Source: UBA1205 sp045534635 (lineage in GTDB: Bacteria; Bacteroidota; Bacteroidia; Bacteroidales; WCHB1-69). From it: a stretch of 51,956 nt of DNA. The notes beneath the pieces were generated by a model, which worked only from the letters and a program-made list of their open reading frames with translations, searched no databases and was not told the origin of the DNA. Both the position numbers and the translations under genes were made by a program. Every line of letters begins with the position of its first letter. Position 1 is the stretch's first letter. Below, piece after piece: positions 16,209-24,813 of the stretch. The stretch covers positions 1-51,956 of the forward strand of contig JAZSKB010000037.1 in assembly GCA_045534635.1 (NCBI GenBank). Direction: 5' to 3'.

Positions 16209-17576
16209 ATGATTCAAATACAAGAAATTAATAAATATTTTTCAAAATATATCACCAACACTGACACAAACGATACCAATCGCAAATATTTTGCGGAACA
16301 ATTCGCTCAAAATGGTGTTCCTGACCACAATAACGAAATGTGGCAACGTTTCCCTTGGGAAAATATTCTTGCAAACAATTACAAAGTAAACCAAGAACCC
16401 GAAAAATATCGTCCTGTCAATGAATTTTTTCGTTGTAATATCGACAATATAGAAGCCCATTTATTTGCTTTTCTCAATGGTTGGTATGTTCATAATAACG
16501 TTCCTCTTACTATTTTTCCAAGTGGTGTTATCGTTGGCAGTTTTCGACATGCAATAATGGCTTATCCGCAATTGATACAACCATATATACAACGTTGTAA
16601 AAATCAAACACATTCTTCTATGTTTGATTTGGCTTCTGCTATTTATCAAGACGGATTTTTTGTTTATATTCCAGATAATATTGATTTTAAACAAGTTATA
16701 CAAATGGTCAATGTTGTTAATACCCAAAATAATTTGTTTATCAATATGAAAAATATGGTTATTGTAGGAAAAAATGCTTCATTGAAACTTATTCATTGCG
16801 ACGATACTATTGAAAGTGGCAATACGCTTATCAATACCGCTACAGAAATATTTTTAGAAGATGGAGCAAGAGTAGATTATTACAAATTGGAAAACAAAGA
16901 TGCAAAATCTATTCTTATTAATGATTCTACAATATATCAAGGTGCTGATACTCATGTGAATACATATACAAATGTATTCAATGGCGGAATTATACACAAT
17001 TCTTTAAATAGTCATCTTTTAGGACAAGGAGGCAATATTAATCTTAATGGTTTGTATTTAGTTGATAAAAAACAAGATGTAACAAATTGTTTATCAGTCA
17101 ATCATCATGTTTCTAATTGTCATAGCGAACAACTTTACAATGGCATTATGGACGATGAGGCTCATTCTCAATTTTTAGGACATATTTATGTAGCACCCGA
17201 TGCACAAAAAACAGAAGCTTATCAAACCAATCACAATATTTTATTTTCGGAAAATGCAACCGCATATACCAAACCATTTTTGGAAATTTATGCCGATGAT
17301 GTAAAATGTTCTCATGGTGCAACAATTGGTCAATTAAACGATGAAGCCATTTTTTATATGCGTTGTCGTGGTATTTGTGAACGAAATGCAAAAACTTTGC
17401 TTTTACATGCTTTCACAAAAGAAGTTGTGGATAAAATCACGATAGATTCCCTTATTGATTACACCGAAAATTTAGTTCAAAGAAGATTAAACGGTCAAAA
17501 TATCACATGCAACAATTGTACACAAAATTGTGAAAATCGTTCTATCAACTTTGAAGTTCAAATGCCTGAATTATAA
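16209..17576 (+). CDS. sufD: Fe-S cluster assembly protein SufD
   Basis: A 455-residue SufB/SufD-family protein, part of the SufBCD scaffold that assembles iron-sulfur clusters in the cytosol. The start at 16209 is chosen because the frame upstream of it runs backwards into lgt. The C-terminal beta-helix core carries the family motif CSHGATIGQLNDEAIFYMRCRG. The N-terminal part (NEMWQRFPWENIL) and overall length fit SufD rather than the longer SufB. A Cys-rich tail (CNNCTQNC, residues about 438-445) is an addition I do not usually associate with SufD. sufB, sufC and sufS are not adjacent. Here sufD sits between lgt and an ABC-F gene, so its partners must be encoded elsewhere. Confidence 0.9.
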   Translation: MIQIQEINKYFSKYITNTDTNDTNRKYFAEQFAQNGVPDHNNEMWQRFPWENILANNYKVNQEPEKYRPVNEFFRCNIDNIEAHLFAFLNGWYVHNNVPLTIFPSGVIVGSFRHAIMAYPQLIQPYIQRCKNQTHSSMFDLASAIYQDGFFVYIPDNIDFKQVIQMVNVVNTQNNLFINMKNMVIVGKNASLKLIHCDDTIESGNTLINTATEIFLEDGARVDYYKLENKDAKSILINDSTIYQGADTHVNTYTNVFNGGIIHNSLNSHLLGQGGNINLNGLYLVDKKQDVTNCLSVNHHVSNCHSEQLYNGIMDDEAHSQFLGHIYVAPDAQKTEAYQTNHNILFSENATAYTKPFLEIYADDVKCSHGATIGQLNDEAIFYMRCRGICERNAKTLLLHAFTKEVVDKITIDSLIDYTENLVQRRLNGQNITCNNCTQNCENRSINFEVQMPEL

Positions 17577-17595
17577 TACATTTATGCTGTTATAA

Positions 17596-19491
17596 ATGAA
17601 TTATTTAAGTATAGAAAATTTATCTAAATACTATGGTGAAAAATTACTTTTCGACCATGTGAGTTTTGGTGTTGATAAAGGACAAAAAATTGCCCTTATC
17701 GCCAAAAATGGAATGGGAAAAACAACTTTGCTCAATATCATTATGGGTAAAGATATTCCCGACAATGGAAAAGTAACTTTGCGAGGAGATATTCGAGTAG
17801 GTTATCTTCCTCAATTATTCGATAATGGCGAAGACAATAGTGTTTTTGATGCTATTTTTGAATCTGATAGCCAACAAGTTAAAGCAATTAAAGCATACGA
17901 ATCGGCACTGATAGCGGTACAAAACAATCCTAATGAAGAAAATAATCATCGTTTACAATTGGCAATAGATGCTATGGATACTAACAAAGCATGGGATTTT
18001 GAGGCAAAAGCCAAAGAAGTTTTACATCGTTTTGTTATTGATAATTATTTTCAAAATATGCAAGAACTATCTGGTGGACAACGAAAAAAAGTTGCTTTAG
18101 CAAAGTTATTGCTTTCTGATGCTGATTTTTTTATTTTAGATGAACCTACCAATCATCTTGATATTGAAATGATAGAATGGTTAGAAAATTTTCTATCTAC
18201 TTCTAATACAACACTTTTAATGGTAACTCATGATAGATTTTTTTTAGATAAAGTCTGCAATGAAATTATAGAACTTTCTCCAGAAGGTGTTTTTCGTTAT
18301 CGCGGTAATTACAATTATTTTTTGGAGAAAAAACAAGAACGCTTGGATAATCAAGCGGCAGAAATGGAAAAATTAAAAAATATCTATCACAAAGAATTAG
18401 AGTGGATACGTTCTACTCCTCAAGCAAGAAGCACAAAAGCAAAAGCCAGAATAGATAATTTTGAAAATATTAAAGAACAATTGTCTAACAAAATAGAATT
18501 CAAAGAAAATACTTTTGCTGTTAAAACTGAAAGGATTGGAAATAAAATACTTGAAATCAATAATTTAGATTTTTCTTACGAAGACAATATTATTGTAAAA
18601 GATTTTTCTTATATTTTTAAAAAAGGAGAACGTTGCGGAATTGTTGGCAAAAATGGTAGTGGAAAAACAACTTTTTTAAAACTTTTAGTTAATGAACTTA
18701 AGCCTATAGGTGGAAAAATTACTTTTGGACAAACCATTATTGTTGGTTATTATAGTCAAGATGAACTTTCTTCGGGAAATGACGGAAAACGCGTTATTGA
18801 TATTGTGAAAGAACATGCTGAAATGGTGAGAATGGCAAATGGAAATCTTCTTTCGGCTTCCGCATTTTTAAATCATTTCGGATTTACTCACGATTTACAA
18901 TATACTTTTTACGAAAATTTAAGTGGAGGGCAACGACGAAAACTTCATTTATTGATGGTTTTACTCAAAAATCCTAATTTCCTTATTTTAGATGAACCTA
19001 CCAACGATTTTGATATTGATACACTAAATATTTTAGAAGATTTTTTACTCTCTTTTGAAGGCTGTCTTTTGGTTGTTTCTCACGATAGATGGTTTATGAA
19101 TAAATTGGTTGATCATATCTTTATTATGGAAGAAAATGGTTATATTAAAGATTATTATGGAACTTATAGCCATTACAAAGAGAGCAAACAAAAAGAACAA
19201 CAATTAGCCAAACGACAACAAAAAGTTGAACGTTCTACAAATATTGTTCAAAAGCCAAAATCTACAAATCCAAACAAACGTTCTTACAAAGAAGAACAAG
19301 AATTTATTTCATTAGAAAAAAAAATCGAAACACTTGAAAATGATAAACAAACTATACTCAATCAACTCAATAGTAATAGTTTTCCTTCTGAAGAATTGTT
19401 AAAATTATCGAAACAATACCAACAGATTGACCAATTGTTGGAAGAAAAAACAATGCGTTGGCTTGTTTTGAGTGAAAAAGATAGCAGATAA
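17596..19491 (+). CDS. ABC-F family ATPase (Uup-like)
   Basis: A 631-residue soluble protein with two ABC ATPase domains and no membrane segments, the architecture of ABC-F ribosome-associated factors. The first domain has Walker A AKNGMGKTT at 36-44, signature LSGGQRKK near 158 and Walker B FFILDEPTNHLD. The second has Walker A GKNGSGKTT near 350, LSGGQRRK near 441 and LILDEPTNDFD. A charged coiled-coil tail (about 560-631) is typical of the Uup branch, which acts on ribosomes or branched DNA intermediates. The first glycine of the first Walker A is alanine, which is common in Bacteroidota members. It is the last gene of the cysS operon. Resistance-type ABC-F function is possible but not suggested by context. 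Confidence 0.9.
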   Translation: MNYLSIENLSKYYGEKLLFDHVSFGVDKGQKIALIAKNGMGKTTLLNIIMGKDIPDNGKVTLRGDIRVGYLPQLFDNGEDNSVFDAIFESDSQQVKAIKAYESALIAVQNNPNEENNHRLQLAIDAMDTNKAWDFEAKAKEVLHRFVIDNYFQNMQELSGGQRKKVALAKLLLSDADFFILDEPTNHLDIEMIEWLENFLSTSNTTLLMVTHDRFFLDKVCNEIIELSPEGVFRYRGNYNYFLEKKQERLDNQAAEMEKLKNIYHKELEWIRSTPQARSTKAKARIDNFENIKEQLSNKIEFKENTFAVKTERIGNKILEINNLDFSYEDNIIVKDFSYIFKKGERCGIVGKNGSGKTTFLKLLVNELKPIGGKITFGQTIIVGYYSQDELSSGNDGKRVIDIVKEHAEMVRMANGNLLSASAFLNHFGFTHDLQYTFYENLSGGQRRKLHLLMVLLKNPNFLILDEPTNDFDIDTLNILEDFLLSFEGCLLVVSHDRWFMNKLVDHIFIMEENGYIKDYYGTYSHYKESKQKEQQLAKRQQKVERSTNIVQKPKSTNPNKRSYKEEQEFISLEKKIETLENDKQTILNQLNSNSFPSEELLKLSKQYQQIDQLLEEKTMRWLVLSEKDSR

Positions 19492-19602
19492 TAACTTTTT
19501 GGTATTCAATTATATATATCAACAAAGAAACTAAAATTTCTCAAGGGGGAGTTCTATAAATTAAATTGCTAATTTTCATTTTTTTATATCAATAATTCTT
19601 CG

Positions 19603-19610
19603 TATTTTTG
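19603..19610 (+). promoter_or_regulatory. -7 box before gene fragment
   Basis: TATTTTTG matches TAnnTTTG. About 50 bases later an ATG at 19660 opens only 14 codons (MLYYLKGEHPSEIA) before a stop. The longer fragment then reads in another frame. Confidence 0.5.
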
Positions 19611-19676
19611 CAATATTAACAAGAAAAGATACACGATATAAAATATCGTAAGAATCAAGATGTTGTATTATTTGAA

Positions 19677-19879
19677 AGGAGAACACCCTTCAGAAATTGC
19701 TTGATAACGGAAATCCGCTTCCAAAATTGAAGGAAATCATAGACTTTTATCGGTTTCGCGACACCATTAAACCCGTGTTTGAGAACACGGAGAAAATGGC
19801 ATTGACAAACCTTATCGACAACATATGCCGACTGCTGCAAATCAAGAAATACCAACCCAAATTATTTACGACACAATAG
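19677..19879 (+). pseudogene. Unrecognised coding fragment
   Basis: An open frame of about 67 codons without an ATG start ends at TAG 19877-19879. The first clear part reads LLDNGNPLPKLKEIIDFYRF and continues with TEKMALTNLIDNICRLLQ. The residue composition looks protein-like and codon use resembles the GC-rich gene downstream rather than the local genes. A 14-codon frame from 19660 overlaps its beginning, so the remnant may be frameshifted. I do not recognise the family. A worn-down end of a transferred gene or transposase is possible. Confidence 0.35.
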
Positions 19880-19948
19880 ACAGAATATCAGCTAATTACA
19901 TCACAGAAAAAATATGAAAAAAATCATTGTCAAATGAAAAAATAGTTG

Positions 19949-19956
19949 TATCTTTG
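19949..19956 (+). promoter_or_regulatory. -7 box for beta-helix gene
   Basis: TATCTTTG matches TAnnTTTG and lies about 118 bases before the start codon at 20074, leaving a leader with nested inverted repeats. Confidence 0.65.
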
Positions 19957-20000
19957 CATTTGTAAACCGAATGTTAAACAATGGTCGTCTGGCAGATTAA

Positions 20001-20046
20001 TGGACTCTATCTGTTTTGACGGTCAAAAATGAATTAATAGAGTCCA
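20001..20046 (+). promoter_or_regulatory. Nested hairpins in leader
   Basis: A perfect ten-base stem (TGGACTCTAT at 20001-20010 with 20037-20046) encloses a smaller hairpin (TTTTGA at 20014-20019 with TCAAAA at 20023-20028). It ends 27 bases before the start codon. It could be a regulatory leader structure or a leftover insertion boundary. No known riboswitch class is recognised. Confidence 0.45.
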
Positions 20047-20073
20047 CCTGAAAACACTTAAAATTACATCTAG

Positions 20074-21546
20074 ATGAAAAAAATCGTATTTTGTATCATT
20101 GCTATTGCATTGGCAATTCCCAGTGAGGCACAAGTATTGAACGCCTTGAAGAAAGCAGCCAAGGAGGCGACAGAGAAGACCCTCGAAAAAGTGACAAACA
20201 GCAGTTCCGACAACACCTCCTCGGTTTCATCCTCCACGTCTGCAACCACCGCAAAAAAGACTTCTGGAAAGACTTACTACGTTAGCCAGACCACTGGTAA
20301 CAACCGCAATGACGGCAGCAAGGACTCGCCCTACAAAAACCTGCAGAAAGCCCTTGATGAGGCTGAAGACGGTGCCACTATCCTCGTGGCCGAAGGCAAC
20401 TATTTTGGTATGCTCAACAAGGGTAATATCATCGTTTCCAAACCCGTTACTATACTTGGCGGCTACAGCACTGACTTTTCTACCCGCGACGTATTGAAAC
20501 ACCGTACTATGGTACAGCCTACACCAGCCTCCAACGGCTCGGCTAGTGGACAAGGTACCATCCAAATAAAAAGCGTTGTGGCACCGCAAGACCAAGTTGT
20601 TATTGACGGTCTCATCATGGATCGTGGCAACTCAATCGCCTACAACTCTAAAGGAGAAGGACGCCCAGAAGGCGTGGAATCTCCCCAAATGAATCCTATC
20701 GGTACACACGGCATCGGCGGAGCCAACCTTGACGAGAGTGTCGGCACCACCGAAACCGCCATTATTTATTTTGACGGGTATCAAGGGGTAGTCAACAACG
20801 TTAATGTTGTCATTCGCAACTGCACTTTCGTCAACTGTCCCAACTTCGGTATCCTCGGCATGTTGCGAGGCGGTTCTCTTACGGTTGACAACTGTGTATT
20901 CGTCAATGTCCGCATGGCTGCAATTGAGGTCCGTGGTGCCGATGCCAAGAGTGTGGTGCCTATCAACTTCACCAACAACACAGTGCTCTTCGTTTGGTCT
21001 CGTGTACGTGACTTGGCAGATATGGGCTACGGTTACCGTATGTTACCTGGTACCACCAACACCATCAACAACAACATCTTCGGCTGTGCCACCTTCTCGG
21101 CTCTCGACCGCACCCATATCGACAGCGACCGTGCCCGCGAAGCATTGCGCAAGGAGTGCGTAACCAACAACATATTCTTTCTCAATCGTCAGACCGACTT
21201 GACACTTCCCGGCGGTGGTATGTTCCTCCGCGTCAGTGCCAACGACTTCGACGATGTGGAACAACTGGACAAGGTCAGTGGCAACCGCATTCTTACCGAC
21301 CCCAATCTATTCAATGGGAAAATCAACAAAGCCTACCTCCAGGGATTCATCAACCTCAAGAGTTCTTCCAACATGTCAGTTGACTACAATAGTTCTGTCA
21401 ACCAATTCCGTTCCGCTTTCGGCATGAATCTGCAAGGTACCGGCAACACCACGACCAGCATGTATGCCAACCGCTACCCATGGGAAGAAGCGTTATTGCT
21501 TTTCGGAGCCGTGCCCGGTTGCGGTGCTCAATCCATAAAGAATTAA
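20074..21546 (+). CDS. Secreted right-handed beta-helix protein, probably acquired
   Basis: A 490-residue protein with a signal peptide (MKKIVFCIIAIALAIPSEAQ), a Ser/Thr-rich linker (about 45-65) and then a DUF1565/pectate-lyase-like parallel beta-helix. GKTYYVSQTTGNNRNDGSKD and KNLQKALDEAEDGATILVAEG mark its entry, and NNVNVVIRNCTFVNC and GSLTVDNCVFVNV are helix rungs. No T9SS tail or catalytic triad is seen, so it is probably periplasmic or released by another route. Codon choice (ACC, GCC, CTC, CGC) is unlike all neighbours. By hand count, 31 of the 60 bases at 20161-20220 are G or C, against 16 of 60 at 18001-18060 in the ABC-F gene. This suggests recent horizontal gain from a more GC-rich relative. 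Confidence 0.78.
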   Translation: MKKIVFCIIAIALAIPSEAQVLNALKKAAKEATEKTLEKVTNSSSDNTSSVSSSTSATTAKKTSGKTYYVSQTTGNNRNDGSKDSPYKNLQKALDEAEDGATILVAEGNYFGMLNKGNIIVSKPVTILGGYSTDFSTRDVLKHRTMVQPTPASNGSASGQGTIQIKSVVAPQDQVVIDGLIMDRGNSIAYNSKGEGRPEGVESPQMNPIGTHGIGGANLDESVGTTETAIIYFDGYQGVVNNVNVVIRNCTFVNCPNFGILGMLRGGSLTVDNCVFVNVRMAAIEVRGADAKSVVPINFTNNTVLFVWSRVRDLADMGYGYRMLPGTTNTINNNIFGCATFSALDRTHIDSDRAREALRKECVTNNIFFLNRQTDLTLPGGGMFLRVSANDFDDVEQLDKVSGNRILTDPNLFNGKINKAYLQGFINLKSSSNMSVDYNSSVNQFRSAFGMNLQGTGNTTTSMYANRYPWEEALLLFGAVPGCGAQSIKN

Positions 21547-21563
21547 TTTACGTATATTTAACC

Positions 21564-21601
21564 TTATCTATAGGTCGTGCAGTTGCACGACCTATAGATA
21601 A
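21564..21601. terminator. Perfect 18-base-arm palindrome after beta-helix gene
   Basis: TTATCTATAGGTCGTGCA (21564-21581) is followed by GT and then its exact reverse complement (21584-21601). It begins 17 bases after the stop codon. It would fold into a very stable hairpin, but it lacks a T tract on either strand, so it is either an atypical terminator or a structural or mobile-element end. Confidence 0.6.
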
Positions 21602-21646
21602 TATGTCAAAACCTGAATATTTTTTTTCAATAAATAAAAAATAATA

Positions 21647-22097
21647 ATGAAACAATTTTTATTATTACTTTTTTCTTTTTCCTTTATTGGAATATATGCT
21701 CAAAATAACGAAAAAAATGATTCAACATCTTTTCCTATTGATACTCTTGCTCCTCAATACCAAAATGTAATAATACGAGACTATGCATTTATCATCAATG
21801 AAGATAGTTCTTATCTTCTTTTAATACATAGACCTATTAAAAGATGAAAATAAATTATTCTTGTTTTTGACAGATACATATGAGGATGAATTTCAAAATT
21901 TTAACATAGATTCTATCAATATCATAGAATCAAAATTAATGTACAGCAAACCGCCTTATTATACCTATAGAGTTATTTGGGATTATTCTCCTAAACCAAA
22001 TTTGAAACATGTTACGTATTTGACAATAAAGAATAAAAATAATTATTTCAAATTGGTCGGAATGTCTACAAAGGATGCTTATCCACCTCAAAATTAA
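21647..22097 (+). pseudogene. Small secreted protein gene split by +1 frameshift
   Basis: The first part (21647-21847) encodes a signal peptide (MKQFLLLLFSFSFIGIYAQ) and 47 more residues, then stops at a TGA. One base out of phase, an open frame from about 21825 continues with YIDLLKDENKLFLFLTDTYEDEF and runs to TAA at 22095-22097. Removing one A from the AAAA run at 21839-21842, or any equivalent single-base skip at 21824-21844, joins them into a protein of about 150 residues. Composition is that of native genes. It may be a genuine pseudogene or a sequencing error. Family unknown. Confidence 0.6.
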
Positions 22098-22137
22098 AAT
22101 TTCAACTCAGAAAGTTATAACCTCCTGAGTTGAAATT
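22098..22137. terminator. Bidirectional hairpin between convergent genes
   Basis: A perfect 13-base stem (22098-22110 with 22125-22137, AATTTCAACTCAG/CTGAGTTGAAATT) lies between the convergent split gene and flippase gene and abuts the stop codon of the former. Confidence 0.75.
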
Positions 22138-22152
22138 ATTTAATAGTTTATT

Positions 22153-23451
22153 CTAATTTCTTAATCGATTGTTGATATAAAAATGTGAACGAAAATAATA
22201 AAATAGGGTTATTATTATATTGATAAATATCATTACAGTAATAACACCATAATAACTAAAGTGTTGAACAGCAAAATAATTCAATATCACACTTGCAATG
22301 CTACTGACAACAGAAACAACAAAATTGATATATGTTTTTTCAAAATAAACCATATAATATTGGAACAACAATTGCAAAGAAGCAAAAATTTGTCCTATAC
22401 AAGCCAATGGAAGAACATAAACCATTTCATAATATTCTTTTGGAATAATATTCCATTGTAGAGACAGCCACACGCCAAAAACTATCAACAAAGAAAGAGC
22501 GAAAAAAGCAAGCGTTACCACTTTTGCAATACGATTGGTTTTTCGTCGCAATACGGTTAAATCTTTTTCTTTCATCATCAAGGGTAGCCAAATATTTTGA
22601 AAAGAATTGAAAATCACAGGTAATATCAAAGCAAATTGTAAAGCTTTGTTATAAACTGCAAATTCTTCTATTCCGCAATAACGTTGCACATAATATTTAT
22701 CTGCAAAATTGATAAACAAATAGGCTATTGAAGTAAACATTATTGGCATTCCCAATTTTAAGGATTTCAACATCATTGTTTTACTAAATTGGCAAAACAT
22801 CTCTCGAATAAAGTAACGAAAGAAATAAAGCATTATCAAAAATTCTATTATATAGGTAGCCGCTAAACGTATTTCTATTTTATCTCCTTTTAAGAAAAAC
22901 AATGCTCCAAAAACTGCAATATTGCCTATTACACAGCGTGCTGCATTGTAACGTTGTATTTTTGATATTTTTTCTGAAGATACAAAAAACATTGTCAAAA
23001 ATACGTTGTAAATCATTGCAACAATTGCCAATAAGATAAAAAATCGATATTGTTGGTAGGCTATAGGTTGATTTACCAAAAAATCAAACAGAACATAATC
23101 CAATTTGAAGCCATAGATGATTCCAAAAACAATGAAAAGGAATGTCAGCAAGGTTGTATGTATAGTAAACAACATTCGTCCTTTATCATGAGCATTATCG
23201 TAAAGGGGATACATTTTTGTAAGACTTACATACAAACCTAAACTGAGAGCAGGAGCCACACCAAAAACAAAAGTATATAAATAATCGTAAATACCAATTT
23301 CTTCTTGTGTCATCAAGTGCAAAAAAGCAGGTATCAACAAAAAATTGGTAGCACGAACAAAAACATCAACAGAAAATACTTTGGCAAATCGTTCTACCAT
23401 TGTATTTCCTTTTATATATTGATAATACAATTGCTTTATGCTGTGTATCAT
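22153..23451 (-). CDS. Wzx-like polysaccharide/lipid flippase
   Basis: A 432-residue integral membrane protein with about 12-14 predicted helices and the layout of the oligosaccharide-flippase (MOP/MVF superfamily) group. The amphipathic start FAKVFSVDVFVRATNFLLIP and the EEIGIYDYLY segment correspond to the conserved first-helix region of Wzx/RfbX-type proteins. Such proteins move undecaprenyl-linked glycans across the inner membrane. No glycan gene cluster surrounds it. The first ATG is used, but Met18 (MVERFAKVF) would also fit. It lies 15 bases downstream of ferritin on the same strand, so the two are probably co-transcribed without an obvious functional tie. Confidence 0.82.
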   Translation of the reverse strand: MIHSIKQLYYQYIKGNTMVERFAKVFSVDVFVRATNFLLIPAFLHLMTQEEIGIYDYLYTFVFGVAPALSLGLYVSLTKMYPLYDNAHDKGRMLFTIHTTLLTFLFIVFGIIYGFKLDYVLFDFLVNQPIAYQQYRFFILLAIVAMIYNVFLTMFFVSSEKISKIQRYNAARCVIGNIAVFGALFFLKGDKIEIRLAATYIIEFLIMLYFFRYFIREMFCQFSKTMMLKSLKLGMPIMFTSIAYLFINFADKYYVQRYCGIEEFAVYNKALQFALILPVIFNSFQNIWLPLMMKEKDLTVLRRKTNRIAKVVTLAFFALSLLIVFGVWLSLQWNIIPKEYYEMVYVLPLACIGQIFASLQLLFQYYMVYFEKTYINFVVSVVSSIASVILNYFAVQHFSYYGVITVMIFINIIITLFYYFRSHFYINNRLRN

Positions 23452-23466
23452 AAAGTATTGAAAATA

Positions 23467-23976
23467 TTATTCTTGTGTTGTTATTGGAGTATATACTCTT
23501 GTTTGCAATTCTTTATCGTATTGATATAAGCCGTAACCATCACCAATTAAATTCAAGGCATCTATTTTCGATTGGGCGGTTTCTTCTTCTTCTACTTGCT
23601 CATCTACAAACCAATTCAACAACGATTGAGAAGCATAATCTTTGTCTTCTACTGCTATTGCATACAAATTGTTTATCATTGCTGTTACTTTTTGTTCATG
23701 TGCCAATGTGTCTTTAAATGCTTCTAAAAGTGATTTCCACGATGTGGCAACTTTGGCAATAGGTTTTAAAGTTATTTTTCCTCCTCTTGCTATCACATAG
23801 TTCATAAACTTTTCTGCATGGTCACATTCTTCTTGATATTGGATTTTAAACCAATTGGCGGCTCCGGGAAGTCCTGCTGATGAAAAATGCACTGACATTG
23901 ATAAATACAAATACGCTGACCAAAATTCTGCATTTACTTGGTCGTTCATTGCTTGTTCTAATTTCTTGCTTAACAT
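23467..23976 (-). CDS. ftnA: Ferritin (non-haem, FtnA-like)
   Basis: A 169-residue four-helix iron-storage protein that oxidises Fe(II) and stores it as ferrihydrite in 24-subunit cages. Ferroxidase residues are visible: Glu17 in NAEFWSAYLYLSM, Glu50 and His53 in YQEECDHAEKF, Glu94 in AHEQKV and the later FVDEQVEEE. The N-terminal block MLSKKLEQAMNDQVNAE is typical of bacterial ferritins. Length is normal. A minus-strand TAATTTTG box lies about 45 bases upstream. The flippase gene follows after 15 bases. Confidence 0.95.
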   Translation of the reverse strand: MLSKKLEQAMNDQVNAEFWSAYLYLSMSVHFSSAGLPGAANWFKIQYQEECDHAEKFMNYVIARGGKITLKPIAKVATSWKSLLEAFKDTLAHEQKVTAMINNLYAIAVEDKDYASQSLLNWFVDEQVEEEETAQSKIDALNLIGDGYGLYQYDKELQTRVYTPITTQE

Positions 23977-24018
23977 AATTTGTTTTGTTTGTTAGTTATT
24001 TATTTATTTTTGATATTG

Positions 24019-24026
24019 CAAAATTA
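24019..24026 (-). promoter_or_regulatory. -7 box for ferritin-flippase
   Basis: The minus strand reads TAATTTTG, matching TAnnTTTG, about 45 bases before the ferritin start. It is divergent from the promoter at 24072. Confidence 0.7.
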
Positions 24027-24071
24027 TCATAATTTTTTTTAGAAAAATATCATTTATATAACTTTTTTTTG

Positions 24072-24079
24072 TATTTTTG
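24072..24079 (+). promoter_or_regulatory. -7 box for DUF975-like gene
   Basis: TATTTTTG matches TAnnTTTG and lies 37 bases before the ATG at 24116. Confidence 0.7.
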
Positions 24080-24115
24080 CAAAAAAAATATTGTTTAATT
24101 AAATTTATAGTATGT

Positions 24116-24776
24116 ATGAAAACATTATCAGAATTAAAATCGGCTGCTCTCCAAAGTTTAAAAGGGAAAAGAGGACTTTGTGTAATTGCAACATTAGTTT
24201 ATTTTCTTTGTTGTATTCCTTATTCTTATATTAATTTTAAGATTCAGTTTCAAAATTTTTCTGAACCTTCTTTTAATAGTATGAATCTCCTGCTGTTGAT
24301 GTATGCTTATCTATTTATTATTATGATGCCTTTATTCTGTCTCATTCCTTAAACTTGTTCGTGAAGATGACGATTATATGATATCACAAATGTTCCGTAA
24401 TTTTGCTAATTATAAAAGAGCATTTTTAGTTCCATTAATAGTATTTATCTATACAGTTCTTTGGTCTTTATTACTTATAATACCTGGAATTATCAAATCT
24501 TTATCTTATAGTATGACTTATTTTATTTCTAAAGACCACCCAGAATATACTATAAATGAGTGCATAGAAGAAAGTATGCGTATCATGAAAGGCAATAAAT
24601 GGAGACTTTTTATATTACAACTTTCTTTTATTGGCTGGATACTATTAACTATTTTAACACTAGGAATAGGTATTCTTTGGCTATTACCTTATATGTACAT
24701 AACAATTGTTCATTTTTATGAAGAAATAAAAAATGAGAATCAACCTCAACAAATAGAAGAAGTTGCAGGAAACTAA
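24116..24776 (+). pseudogene. DUF975-like membrane protein gene split by +1 frameshift
   Basis: The first part starts at ATG 24116 (MKTLSELKSAALQSLKGKRG, a DUF975-type entry) and stops at TAA 24350-24352 after a transmembrane helix. One base out of phase, an open frame from about 24327 carries on with YSVSFLKLVREDDYMISQMF. It runs through two or three hydrophobic helices to TAA 24774-24776, including ILTLGIGILWLLPYMYITIV and the FYEEI motif near the end. A single-base skip between 24327 and 24348 restores a protein of about 220 residues, the usual DUF975 size. The join region has no classic programmed-frameshift motif. It may be a real mutation or a base-call error. Confidence 0.65.
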
Positions 24777-24780
24777 AATA

Positions 24781-24813
24781 AAAAATATCGGACATTTAGT
24801 CCGATATTTTTTT
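24781..24813 (+). terminator. Rho-independent terminator of DUF975-like gene
   Basis: A perfect 13-base stem (24781-24793 with 24799-24811, core ATATCGGAC/GTCCGATAT) with loop ATTTA, followed by a T run. The T run forms the left edge of repeat R1 copy 2. Confidence 0.88.

Larger units (their letters stand above)
19492..20073. other. Intergenic region with gene fragment and two promoters
   Basis: The 582-base gap holds a -7 box (19603-19610), an unrecognised open fragment (about 19677-19879), a second -7 box (19949-19956) and a nested-hairpin leader (20001-20046). From about 19650 base composition shifts towards that of the GC-rich gene that follows. Confidence 0.6.

Noticed and set aside
20227..20595. 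122-codon minus-strand frame inside the beta-helix gene
   Set aside because: It is a shadow produced by the higher GC content of the real gene. It has no signal, no domain and no promoter.
21820..24350. Programmed +1 translational frameshifting in the two split genes
   Set aside because: Neither join has a recognised slippery or stop context of known +1 sites. Mutation or base-call error is simpler.
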